DNA of 64,000 nucleotides from Actinomycetota bacterium (GTDB lineage: Bacteria > Actinomycetota > Coriobacteriia > Anaerosomatales > Anaerosomataceae): assembly GCA_004348925.1 (NCBI GenBank), contig RCMX01000002.1, positions 258,909 to 322,908 on the forward strand. Direction: 5' to 3'. Below are positions 16,883 to 24,647 of this stretch, in pieces. The translations under genes were made by a program, and so were the position numbers. Each line of letters opens with the position of its first letter. The first letter of the stretch is position 1. The notes beneath the pieces were generated by a model. That model saw only the letters and a program-made list of their open reading frames with translations. It had not been told where the DNA came from and ran no database searches.

Positions 16883-17947
16883 GTGTTGGACTTGAACGAA
16901 CTACTCACGCGGCTCGTCGAGCTTGACGGGTCCGATCTGCACATCACCGTCGGGATGCCGCCCGTGATGCGCGTCAACGGCAAGCTGGTGCCCACCGAGG
17001 GTCCGCGCCTCACGCCTCGAGACTCCAAGGAGATGCTCTACTCCATCCTCACGCAGGAGCAACGCGAGAAGCTTGAGCGCGACTGGGAGTTCGACTTCGC
17101 TTATGCGCTGCCAGGAGTTGCCCGCTTCAGGGTCAATGCATACTTCCAGAGAGACAGCCTGGGCGCCGCCTTCAGGCATATCCCGGTCGGCATCAAAGGG
17201 TTCGAGGAACTCGGCCTTCCGAAGATCTTGCCGGAGTTCTGCAAGAAGCCACGCGGGTTCGTGCTCGTCACCGGCCCCACCGGTTCCGGAAAGTCCACGA
17301 CGCTTGCCTCGATGGTGGACTACATCAATTCATCGCAAGAGGTACACATCATCACCATCGAGGATCCGATCGAGTATCTGCACCAGCATCGTCGATCGGT
17401 CATCAACCAGCGCGAGGTCGGTGCCGACACGCATAGCTTCTCCAATGCGCTCAAGTACATCCTGCGCCAGGACCCAGACGTGATCCTCATCGGCGAGATG
17501 CGTGATCTGGAGACCGTCGCTGCGGCCCTCACCGCCGCCGAGACAGGCCACCTCGTGTTTGCGACGTTGCACACACAGGACGCCGCCCAGACAATCGACC
17601 GCGTCATCGACGTGTTCCCGCCCTACCAGCAGCAGCAGGTGAGGATCCAGCTCGCCGGCACCCTTCAGGGAATCGTCAGTCAACAACTGTTGCCCACGCC
17701 CGACGGGAAGAGCCGCGTCGTCGCCGCCGAGGTCCTTGTGCCCACACCCGGCATCCGGAACATGATCCGAGAGGGCAAGACGCATCAACTCATGAGTGCG
17801 ATGCAGGCGGGACAGCAGTATGGTATGGTCACGATGGATCAGAGCCTCGCGGACCTCCACAAGCGCGGGCTCGTGACGCTCGACTATGCGCTTCAGAGAT
17901 CGGTCGATCCGAACGTGCTGAAAACACTGTTGGGCCGCGCGCCGTAG
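16883..17947 (+). CDS. pilT: Type IV pilus retraction ATPase PilT
   Basis: 354-residue cytoplasmic ATPase that powers pilus disassembly and twitching. The N-terminal ELDGSDLHITVGMPP is the PilT-type PAS-like start. Walker A GPTGSGKSTT, Asp box ITIEDPIEYLH, Walker B DPDVILIGEMRD and His box GHLVFATLHTQDA follow. The C-terminal GIRNMIREGKTHQL corresponds to the PilT-specific AIRNLIRE motif needed for retraction, separating it from the PilB copies. GTG 16883 is chosen because GGAGG (16868-16872) is 10 nt upstream; GTG 16874 would leave only 1 nt. Confidence 0.95.
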   Translation: MLDLNELLTRLVELDGSDLHITVGMPPVMRVNGKLVPTEGPRLTPRDSKEMLYSILTQEQREKLERDWEFDFAYALPGVARFRVNAYFQRDSLGAAFRHIPVGIKGFEELGLPKILPEFCKKPRGFVLVTGPTGSGKSTTLASMVDYINSSQEVHIITIEDPIEYLHQHRRSVINQREVGADTHSFSNALKYILRQDPDVILIGEMRDLETVAAALTAAETGHLVFATLHTQDAAQTIDRVIDVFPPYQQQQVRIQLAGTLQGIVSQQLLPTPDGKSRVVAAEVLVPTPGIRNMIREGKTHQLMSAMQAGQQYGMVTMDQSLADLHKRGLVTLDYALQRSVDPNVLKTLLGRAP

Positions 17948-17961
17948 GAAGAGGAGACGCC

Positions 17962-19176
17962 ATGGCCACTGTGACCTTCAAATACAGCGTCCGAGACAAG
18001 GCCGGCAAGGTCGTCAACGGCAAGCTCGAAGGAGAGAGTCGAGACGCGGTAGCCGCGAAGTTGCGGCAAATGGGCTACATCATCCTCGACCTGAACGAGG
18101 ATCGTCTTGCCGCGCTGAACAAGATCCAGTTCGGCACGACCATCAAGGCAAAGGACATCACCATCTTCGCCCGGCAGTTCGCGACGATGATCAACGCCGG
18201 ACTCTCGCTGACGAAGTGCCTGAGCATCCTGGCGGGTCAGTCCGAAAGCAAAGAGCTCCGCGAGGTCATCGCGCAGGTCGGTCGCGACGTAGAGGCTGGC
18301 CAGTCGCTTTCCGAGGCGATGGCCAAGCATCCGAAGCCGTTCCCGCCGATCTTCATCAACATGGTGCGCGCCGGCGAGACCGGTGGTGTGCTCGATGAGG
18401 TCCTCGTCCGCGTGGCGGATCATTTCGAGCGTGACGCTTCTCTCAAGGCAAGGATCAAGTCAGCGATGACCTATCCGGTCGCTATGGGTTCTCTCGTCCT
18501 TATCGTCTTGGTTGCGATGATGATCTTCGTCGTGCCCACCTTCCAGAAGATGTTCAGCGACATGGGAGGAAAGCTGCCGCTCCCGACGCAGATACTTGTG
18601 AACATCTCCGAGGGAGTACGCAGTTGGCCCGGGCTTGTCGTACTTGTTGTCAGCATTGGCTCCTACATCGGCTTCAAGTTGTGGGTTGGGACCGAGTCGG
18701 GCCGTTTCATCTGGGACGGCATCAAGCTTCGCATGCCGGTCATCGGCGGCATGGTCCGCAAGCTTGCACTGGCTCGATTCACTCGAACATTCGGCACCCT
18801 CGTCGCCGCAGGCGTTCCGATCCTCTCGGCGTTGGAGATCGTCGCCGAGACTGCTGGCAACGAAGTCGTCTCCCGTGCCGTCAAGAAAGTGCGCTCTGCA
18901 ATCAAAGAGGGCGAGACCATCGCGAAACCGCTCGGGGAGTCGCCCGTGTTCCCGTCGATGCTCGTCCAGATGATAGCGGTCGGCGAGGAGACCGGCGCGC
19001 TTGACGCCATGCTCTCCAAGATCGCGGACTTCTACGATGAGGAAGTATCAACGGCGGTCGACGGTCTGACATCGCTCATCGAGCCGCTCATGATGGCGAC
19101 GCTCGGTGTCATCGTCGGTGGCATCGTCATCGCGCTCTACATGCCGATGTTCCAGGTCATCACGCTCGTCAAGTAG
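17962..19176 (+). CDS. pilC: Type IV pilus inner-membrane platform protein PilC
   Basis: 404-residue polytopic protein with two GspF domains. The N-terminal part (YSVRDKAGKVVNGKLEGES) is cytoplasmic. Domain 1 holds FARQFATMINAGLSL and the conserved PPIFINMVRAGETGG. A membrane helix pair lies near residues 175-235. Domain 2 has the parallel block LARFTRTFGTLVAAGVPI and IAVGEETGALD, and a C-terminal helix ends YMPMFQVITLV. PilC is the platform contacted by PilB and PilT, here encoded directly upstream. Confidence 0.95.
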   Translation: MATVTFKYSVRDKAGKVVNGKLEGESRDAVAAKLRQMGYIILDLNEDRLAALNKIQFGTTIKAKDITIFARQFATMINAGLSLTKCLSILAGQSESKELREVIAQVGRDVEAGQSLSEAMAKHPKPFPPIFINMVRAGETGGVLDEVLVRVADHFERDASLKARIKSAMTYPVAMGSLVLIVLVAMMIFVVPTFQKMFSDMGGKLPLPTQILVNISEGVRSWPGLVVLVVSIGSYIGFKLWVGTESGRFIWDGIKLRMPVIGGMVRKLALARFTRTFGTLVAAGVPILSALEIVAETAGNEVVSRAVKKVRSAIKEGETIAKPLGESPVFPSMLVQMIAVGEETGALDAMLSKIADFYDEEVSTAVDGLTSLIEPLMMATLGVIVGGIVIALYMPMFQVITLVK

Positions 19177-19204
19177 ACAAGTGCAGGATTTCCGAATCTT
19201 TTGC

Positions 19205-19231
19205 TAAAGGGTCGGTCGCGCGCGCCGATAT
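19205..19231 (+). promoter_or_regulatory. FliA/WhiG (sigma-28)-like promoter of the major pilin gene
   Basis: TAAAGGGT at 19205-19212, exactly 11 nt, then GCCGATAT at 19224-19231. The sigma-28 consensus is TAAAGTTT-N11-GCCGATAA; 13 of the 16 positions match, including the full GCCGATA. The predicted start would give a leader of about 45 nt. No sigma-70 pair is evident in this gap. Confidence 0.65.
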
Positions 19232-19247
19232 ACCGTTTGTAGGCCAG

Positions 19248-19264
19248 TGGGGGCGTGGCCCCCA
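19248..19264 (+). promoter_or_regulatory. GC hairpin in the pilin mRNA leader
   Basis: tgggggc (19248-19254), loop gtg, gccccca (19258-19264): a perfect 7-bp stem lying just before the AGGAGG ribosome site (19271-19276). It would sit near the 5' end of the pilin message and could stabilise it. Confidence 0.5.
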
Positions 19265-19285
19265 AGTAGAAGGAGGCGGACATCT

Positions 19286-19666
19286 ATGCGGATGTTCAAG
19301 AAGGATGAGGGCTTTACCCTCGTCGAGCTCATGGTCGTCGTTCTCATTATCGGTATTCTTGTTGCTATCGCGATCCCGGTCTTCAACGCAGCGTCTGACA
19401 GCGCCCGGCTTCGCACCTGCCAGTCGAACCAGCGCACGATCGAGGGTGCCGTTCAGCAGTACCTGGCCGCCGACCCGGACAACGCCTGGGCTGCCGACCT
19501 CGTTGACTCTGGCAACATCCTGGTTACTGACAGCTACATCAAGACCGCGCCGACCTGCCCGGCCACGGGTGGCGGGACGTATGGTGTCAATGCTTCCGGT
19601 ACCGTCACCGGCGACAACGGTGCGAACCCCGGCAACTTTACTGCCACGGGTCACAGTCACTTCTAG
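19286..19666 (+). CDS. pilA: Major type IV pilin (type IVa prepilin)
   Basis: Prepilin of 126 residues. The short basic leader MRMFKKDEG is cut after Gly9, giving a mature protein that starts FTLVELMVVVLIIGI with the required Glu5. The hydrophobic assembly helix is followed by a small globular domain with two cysteines (RTCQSN and APTCPA) that may form a disulfide. The C-terminus is Gly/Thr/Asn-rich and ends HSHF. A longer in-frame start at 19247 lacks any SD; ATG 19286 has AGGAGG 9 nt upstream. A strong hairpin follows the gene. Placed before pilD and the other prepilins, it is the likely main pilus subunit. Confidence 0.93.
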   Translation: MRMFKKDEGFTLVELMVVVLIIGILVAIAIPVFNAASDSARLRTCQSNQRTIEGAVQQYLAADPDNAWAADLVDSGNILVTDSYIKTAPTCPATGGGTYGVNASGTVTGDNGANPGNFTATGHSHF

Positions 19667-19686
19667 GCCGACACGAACGGCTCCAG

Positions 19687-19718
19687 CGAAGGCCGGCGGC
19701 ACATGCCGTCGGCCTTCG
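19687..19718 (+). terminator. Hairpin terminator/attenuator after the pilin gene
   Basis: cgaaggccggcggc (19687-19700), loop acat, gccgtcggccttcg (19705-19718): a 14-bp stem with one G-U pair. It is followed by the moderately T-rich gcgttccttcgt. It would limit read-through into pilD, fitting high pilin and low peptidase expression. Confidence 0.65.
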
Positions 19719-19781
19719 GCGTTCCTTCGTCTCGAGTGAACTGATACCCTGTCGGAGTCGCCCGCAGGGAGGAGCCGCACT

Positions 19782-20615
19782 TTGGATGCAGTCCCCATAT
19801 GGTTCTTCCTTCTGTCTGCCGGGTTGTTCGGTCTGCTCTTCGGCAGCCTTGCGAACGTCATCATCTGGCGCGTGCCGCGTGGCGAGTCCATAATCGCCCC
19901 TGGCTCTCACTGTCCGTCATGCGAGTCGGCGATCCGTTGGTACGACAACATCCCCGTCATCTCGTGGGTGATTCTGGGCGCACGCTGCCGCGAGTGTGGG
20001 GTACGGATCTCCGCGCGGTACCCGATTGTCGAGGCTGCCTCAGGGCTTCTGTGGCTGGTGGCTGCGGCGACCTGGGGAATGAGCATTCAGACGCTCTTCG
20101 GCATCGGGCTGTTCTACCTTCTGCTGGTCCTCACGCTCATAGATCTCGACCACATGAGGCTGCCGAACTCGATCGTCGCGGCGCTTGGGGTCATTGGGGT
20201 TGTCGGTGTGACTGTAGCGCAAGTCACGGGCGAGCCGGCGGTCCCGCTGTTCGTCGGACGCGGGTTGCTCGACACGCCGCTGGCGTATGCGGTCAGCGGC
20301 GTCCTCGTCGGCGGTGGCATCAGCGTCGCCATGGCGGGCTCATATGCGCTTATCAGGAAGTCCGCCGGACTCGGCATGGGAGATATCAAACTGCTCGCTG
20401 TGCTCGGCCTGTACTTCGGACCCTACGTTCTCATGGTGTTGATGATCGCCAGTCTTCTCGGCGCAGTCGTCGGCGTAGTGGCGCTCCGTCGACAGAGCGG
20501 CTCAGCAAGAGCACGCATCCCCTTCGGACCGTTTCTCGCAGCAGGGGCACTCGTCGTAGCGTTGTGGGGACCGTTGGTGTTGGACTGGTACCTGAGACTT
20601 GCGGGTGTTCGATAG
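19782..20615 (+). CDS. pilD: Prepilin peptidase / N-methyltransferase
   Basis: 277-residue membrane aspartyl protease that cuts prepilin leaders and methylates the new N-terminus. TM1 is followed by GSLANVIIWRVPRGESI, then a cytoplasmic four-Cys zinc domain (CPSCESAIRWYDNIPVISW, CRECG). The catalytic Asp pair is in LIDLDHMRLPN and LGMGDIKLL. The TTG start at 19782 is supported by GGGAGGAG just upstream and by the family N-terminus. A small single-substrate cluster is implied because all the prepilin-like genes surround it. Confidence 0.95.
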   Translation: MDAVPIWFFLLSAGLFGLLFGSLANVIIWRVPRGESIIAPGSHCPSCESAIRWYDNIPVISWVILGARCRECGVRISARYPIVEAASGLLWLVAAATWGMSIQTLFGIGLFYLLLVLTLIDLDHMRLPNSIVAALGVIGVVGVTVAQVTGEPAVPLFVGRGLLDTPLAYAVSGVLVGGGISVAMAGSYALIRKSAGLGMGDIKLLAVLGLYFGPYVLMVLMIASLLGAVVGVVALRRQSGSARARIPFGPFLAAGALVVALWGPLVLDWYLRLAGVR

Positions 20616-20678
20616 GCGAAGGCCCGTACGCATCGCAGCCGGCAATGTTGAGTTGTTGTGAAGCCTCCTGGGGGCGCT

Positions 20679-20706
20679 TCAAGGGGGAAGGGGGGCGTGC
20701 CGATAC
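20679..20706 (+). promoter_or_regulatory. FliA/WhiG-like promoter candidate for the minor pilin operon
   Basis: TCAAGGGG at 20679-20686 and GCCGATAC at 20699-20706, spacing 12 nt (11 if the upstream box is shifted by one). The -10 octamer matches the sigma-28 consensus in 7 of 8 positions. It resembles the pilin promoter in both boxes, which supports common control. The whole 155-nt gap (20616-20770) otherwise shows only short weak hairpins. Confidence 0.5.
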
Positions 20707-20770
20707 GCTGTCTGTAAGCGGTGACATTCCGCTCGATCCGGCTGTTGCCGACGACTGGGGCGTGAGGGAC

Positions 20771-22300
20771 ATGGTTCACATCATGCGTGGCGCGATCGAT
20801 CGCGACGAGGGCATGTCCGTTCTCGAGATCATGATTGCGGCTGTCATTCTCTTCATCGTACTGACCGGCGTGCTCGGACTCGTCGGTACGACCACTATGA
20901 TGGGCGTCGATGCCAAACAGAGGAACGTGATGGTGAACGCGCTCAATGCCTACGTGGAGCGCGTTCAGTCTCTTCCGTTCAGCTCGGTCGACCTGGAGGC
21001 GAACGGTGGTGCGCTCGCTTCTGAAGAATCGACGAGGGTCGGCGAATTCACCGTGACGATCCGGCCGGCGGTCGAAGATGGCGCGAATGCGGCGCTCAAG
21101 AATCTCACCGTTTCTATCACGATATCGGCGCCGCGGCGCACGAACGTCTCTATGACGACTACGGTGCCGATTCGTGACCGTAGCCAGTTCCTGACGCAGG
21201 CGAACCGGTCTCCTGAAACCGATCCTTCAATTGCGTTCATCGACGCCTACACGCCACCGGAGGGTTCGGTGGTGTGGGGCACTTCGTGCGTGGGAGCCAC
21301 CGGGGTCCTGAAGCTTGCGGTCGAGGCGGCCGCATCCGAGGGCCGCGTTATCACCAACGTCGCACTGTGGATCGATGATTCGTATCTGGCAAAGGACACG
21401 CTACTCAACCAAGCCACATGGAATCCTGCTACGCAGGACTTCTCTGAGTCGACGTTTGTGTGGGACACGCGCCAGACGGAAGATGTCGTGCAGGACGACG
21501 GAGTGACGTATCTGCCCGTCGAGATCATCGCTGATGGCATGCGGACGGTGAGCGCGTACGTGCTGGATGACCAGGGCGTCAGCGTCTACACCGTGCGCCA
21601 TTTTCTTGTGGACAATCACGAACCTGGCATACCTGGAGTACCGGTCACCACCGTCGAATCGAACACGAGCGCGACGCTGAACTGGCTCAAGTCGTCCGAT
21701 GGGACCACGGACTCGGACCACTATCAAGTGCGGATGTTCAAGCAGCCACTGGGTGATACCGGTTCCGTTTCTCCCTTCGAGCACTGGCCGGAGGTATCGG
21801 TGGGCACGCCCGCAGGAACCTCGCTTGCGTACACGGAGGGGACCTCGTTCTCGCGTTACTATCCCGTCGTCCGCGCACTGAGTCCCCGCCCTCTTGCGTC
21901 GGAGTACACGACCGGAAGCCCGATCTTCGTGACCCGTCCTCTCATCACCGGGGGGTACAAGATCACGCAAGACAATAAGAAGTACACAGTGACCTCCTCG
22001 CTCACGTGCTCTGCGCCGACGTTCCCAACGTCAGGCCTCACCTATCGTTGGTACCGGTTCTCGGCGGATGCTCCGACACCGGTGGCGGTCGGAACCGGCG
22101 CGAGCCTCACCGCGGACTCGGTGGTGCTGACCGTGCAGAACCAGAACACCCCCTGCCCCAAGGTCAGCTATTACTGCGTCGCCTCGTACACGCCACTTGG
22201 AGTAGGCGGCGGTACGCCGGAGACCAAGACATCCAACACCATAGCGACCACCGCAACCGGTGTCGTCGGTAGCACTGCGTACGGGGTGGGGACATGGTGA
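20771..22300 (+). CDS. Large minor pilin with Ig/fibronectin-like ectodomain
   Basis: About 509 residues. The N-terminus is a prepilin signal: DRDEG followed by MSVLEIMIAAVILFIVLTG, with Glu at mature position 5. After the assembly helix comes a pilin-like head (about 45-145). An Ig-like region (GVLKLAVEAAASEGRVITNV, ALWIDDSYLAK), a fibronectin III-like module (PGIPGVPVTT, ATLNWLKSSDG, SDHYQVRMF) and a further beta-rich C-terminal part with two or more Cys follow. Such a size is far above ordinary minor pilins and suggests a tip adhesin (inference). ATG 20771 is tentative; GTG 20762 and ATG 20783 are alternatives. The longer frame to 19799 is a pilD shadow. Confidence 0.8.
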   Translation: MVHIMRGAIDRDEGMSVLEIMIAAVILFIVLTGVLGLVGTTTMMGVDAKQRNVMVNALNAYVERVQSLPFSSVDLEANGGALASEESTRVGEFTVTIRPAVEDGANAALKNLTVSITISAPRRTNVSMTTTVPIRDRSQFLTQANRSPETDPSIAFIDAYTPPEGSVVWGTSCVGATGVLKLAVEAAASEGRVITNVALWIDDSYLAKDTLLNQATWNPATQDFSESTFVWDTRQTEDVVQDDGVTYLPVEIIADGMRTVSAYVLDDQGVSVYTVRHFLVDNHEPGIPGVPVTTVESNTSATLNWLKSSDGTTDSDHYQVRMFKQPLGDTGSVSPFEHWPEVSVGTPAGTSLAYTEGTSFSRYYPVVRALSPRPLASEYTTGSPIFVTRPLITGGYKITQDNKKYTVTSSLTCSAPTFPTSGLTYRWYRFSADAPTPVAVGTGASLTADSVVLTVQNQNTPCPKVSYYCVASYTPLGVGGGTPETKTSNTIATTATGVVGSTAYGVGTW

Positions 22301-22866
22301 CGATGGCTCCCTCGATGCGACGCGAAGACGGCTTCACGCTTACCGAGCTGCTTGTTGTGCTTGGCCTGTTGTCCGTGATCCTGGGTGCCGCGTGGCTCGG
22401 GTTCCAGGTTGCGAACAACGGAAGCAAGGCGAGCGACCGGCAGTCGTATATCAGCCATGAAGTCGGCTTTCCACTCGACTACATGGAGCGCATCCTCATT
22501 CAGAACTACGGCTTCGACAACACGTACCCAGGGACAACCGGCTACCGCGTTGCCGCTCTCACCGATCGTGACAATGACGGGCATCCCGAGAAGTACATCT
22601 TCGAGGCGACGAGCGCGGGCGTACTACAAGTCACTACGTCCGAAGAGGTTGATAGGCCGACGCCGAAGGTGTACGTGATCTCGGAGCACAACAGCAACGT
22701 TGCGCAGACGAAGGTGCTGTTCAAGTACTTCGACGCGAACCTCAACGAAATCACGAACATGGGAAACGTCGATAGCCAGGCGCGCAGCATGTCGATGACG
22801 ATCGTGACTACCTATGACGGGCAGTCGTTCTCCGACACGCGTCGCGTGTTCTTCCGCAACCGCTAG
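22294..22866 (+). CDS. Minor pilin (prepilin-type N-terminal cleavage domain)
   Basis: 190 residues. The leader MVTMAPSMRREDG is cut before FTLTELLVVLGLLSVILG, with Glu5 present. The head domain contains DRDNDGHPEKYIFEATSAG, resembling PilW/ComGF-like minor pilins in layout, but I cannot assign an exact family. The start overlaps the previous stop, so it is coupled to the large minor pilin. Confidence 0.85.
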   Translation: MVTMAPSMRREDGFTLTELLVVLGLLSVILGAAWLGFQVANNGSKASDRQSYISHEVGFPLDYMERILIQNYGFDNTYPGTTGYRVAALTDRDNDGHPEKYIFEATSAGVLQVTTSEEVDRPTPKVYVISEHNSNVAQTKVLFKYFDANLNEITNMGNVDSQARSMSMTIVTTYDGQSFSDTRRVFFRNR

Positions 22867-22892
22867 TGCGTAGCTACCAGGAGGTGCGTCCG

Positions 22893-24473
22893 ATGAACGC
22901 GAAGATGCGCAGATTGCTCTCCGATGAGAGTGGTGTCGCGCTCATCACCGTGATCGGCATCATGGCGGTCATCACCGTCCTTGCCGTCGGCTCGTTCGTG
23001 CTTGCCCAGCAGACGCTCTTCGAGTCCAAGAAGATCGAGGATCAGTCGCGGGCGTTCCGCGCGGCGAGCAGCGGTCTCGACGTGGTCCTCACAACCTTCT
23101 CCGACGAATCGACTGCGACCGACTTCCCGATCACCGGCGAGACGCCGGACGGCGCGTACACCGTGACGCTCGAAGACCTGGGCGGGAGCGAGTACCGCTT
23201 GATCTCTTCCGGCGTAGGCCTGGACGGTAGCAATGAGACGGTCAAGCAGCAGTTCTACTACATGAACCTCTGGAAGATGAATTTCGCGGGCACCGGGCCT
23301 CAATCTCTGATCAGCGGTTCCGGTGGCCTTGCGGGCACGTCGAACATCATCGGCCCGTTCTACATGAAGGGGAATCTCGCCATCGCGAACAACATGTCGT
23401 GTCTGGAGGGCCCGTTCTTCGTGAAGGGCGGCAATATCACCGTCGGGTCCAGCGGATCCCTTGGCACGTCGAGCACGTACGTGAAGGTCTACTGCGATGG
23501 CACCGGTAACCCCGCTGTTCCTGCGAATGGCGCCAAGGGCGGAGCAGGCGGCGTGTTTGTAACGTCAGTGTCTCGAAGCGTGCCCGATATCACGTTGCCG
23601 ACGATTACTGACGAGATGCTTGAACAGTGGGCATCCAAGTCACAGTCGGAGTCGATCGACAACATCATGGGCACGCCGGACAAGAATCTTGGCGCGAACC
23701 TCGAGACCAGCAACGGTCAGGCATCCGACTACAGCTTGATGAAGCCGCCGGGCACGCTGACCTGGACGAGGGCGATGGCGCAAGCCACACCCACGAACGT
23801 GAACTACAAGTTCATAGGGCGTGCAGACGGAACCATCTCGGCCCGAGGGGCCGGCACCACGAATCTCACGCTCGGAGGCCGTTCATTCGGTGCCTGGGGT
23901 TCGGTGACGACGACAGACGGCATCTCTCTGCCGGCGGGCCCGACAGGTGCGAATTACACGTTGGCGAACAAGCACGATGACTTTGCGTACGACGACGTGA
24001 ACAACCGTTTGTACATTTCGGGCACTGTGTTCGTGGATGGCTCGCTGACGATCAGCGAGAACATGACCTATATCGGTAACGGAAGCATCGTCGTGAATGG
24101 CCCCGTGTACATCAACGGTACCGTTCGTCCGTACGGGACGAACACTCAGGGCGAGTCGAACAAGTACGCGCTGGGTCTCGTAACGCCGGTCGACATGTAT
24201 GTGAACTTCAGCAGCAACAACAACTATGCGAACAAGAGCGCTGATGAGATTCGGGCCACGACCCCGGACCTGGCAGGAGCATTCTTCTGCCAGGGGACCG
24301 TACACTTCGGCAACAACCCGCTGGTGCGAGGGTCGGTCATCGCCGGCAAGATCGACTCCGGCGGACCCAATATGTGCCTCGTCACCAACCCGCTCCTGCC
24401 GACGTATCTTCCCGAGTCGCTCCCTGGCGTGGATCGCGGTCTGCTCATGCCGGGGCTGTGGACGCGGGGATGA
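22893..24473 (+). CDS. PilX-like minor pilin with large repetitive beta ectodomain
   Basis: 526 residues. The N-terminus RRLLSDESG-VALITVIGIMAVITV has the PilX-type signal (Gly at -1, no Glu at +5), typical of the tip-complex PilX/GspK-like class. The ectodomain is unusually long and Gly/Asn-rich. It has repeated short strands such as GPFYMKGNLAIANNMS, GPFFVKGGNITVGSSG and GTVFVDGSLTISENM, which look like a beta-helix or bactofilin-like fold. ATG 22893 is chosen because AGGAGGTG sits 6-14 nt upstream; an earlier GTG at 22866 has no SD. It closes the pilin operon. Confidence 0.8.
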   Translation: MNAKMRRLLSDESGVALITVIGIMAVITVLAVGSFVLAQQTLFESKKIEDQSRAFRAASSGLDVVLTTFSDESTATDFPITGETPDGAYTVTLEDLGGSEYRLISSGVGLDGSNETVKQQFYYMNLWKMNFAGTGPQSLISGSGGLAGTSNIIGPFYMKGNLAIANNMSCLEGPFFVKGGNITVGSSGSLGTSSTYVKVYCDGTGNPAVPANGAKGGAGGVFVTSVSRSVPDITLPTITDEMLEQWASKSQSESIDNIMGTPDKNLGANLETSNGQASDYSLMKPPGTLTWTRAMAQATPTNVNYKFIGRADGTISARGAGTTNLTLGGRSFGAWGSVTTTDGISLPAGPTGANYTLANKHDDFAYDDVNNRLYISGTVFVDGSLTISENMTYIGNGSIVVNGPVYINGTVRPYGTNTQGESNKYALGLVTPVDMYVNFSSNNNYANKSADEIRATTPDLAGAFFCQGTVHFGNNPLVRGSVIAGKIDSGGPNMCLVTNPLLPTYLPESLPGVDRGLLMPGLWTRG

Positions 24474-24545
24474 GTCTATTGACAAAGGGCGTCTGACTGC
24501 GGTTCGATGATACGCAGTATATGCATGTGTGGACGGTCATCATGC

Positions 24546-24574
24546 TTGGCGACATGTGCGCTATGCTTTAGAAT
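24546..24574 (+). promoter_or_regulatory. Sigma-70-type promoter upstream of pilM
   Basis: TTGGCG (24546-24551), 17-nt spacer, TAGAAT (24569-24574). It lies in the 174-nt gap between the PilX-like gene and pilM and is the best housekeeping-type promoter in the pilus locus. pilMNO and the PilP-like gene can thus be expressed apart from the pilin genes. Confidence 0.65.
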
Positions 24575-24647
24575 GACCCGGGGGAACGTCACCAACATCA
24601 CAGTAGTAGTCGAAGTCTAGTCGTGGCACAGATTGAAGGAGGATCCT

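Noticed and set aside
19799-20770. N-terminal extension of the large minor pilin through the pilD region
   Set aside because: The frame is open only as an overlap of pilD; the prepilin signal peptide demands a start near 20771.
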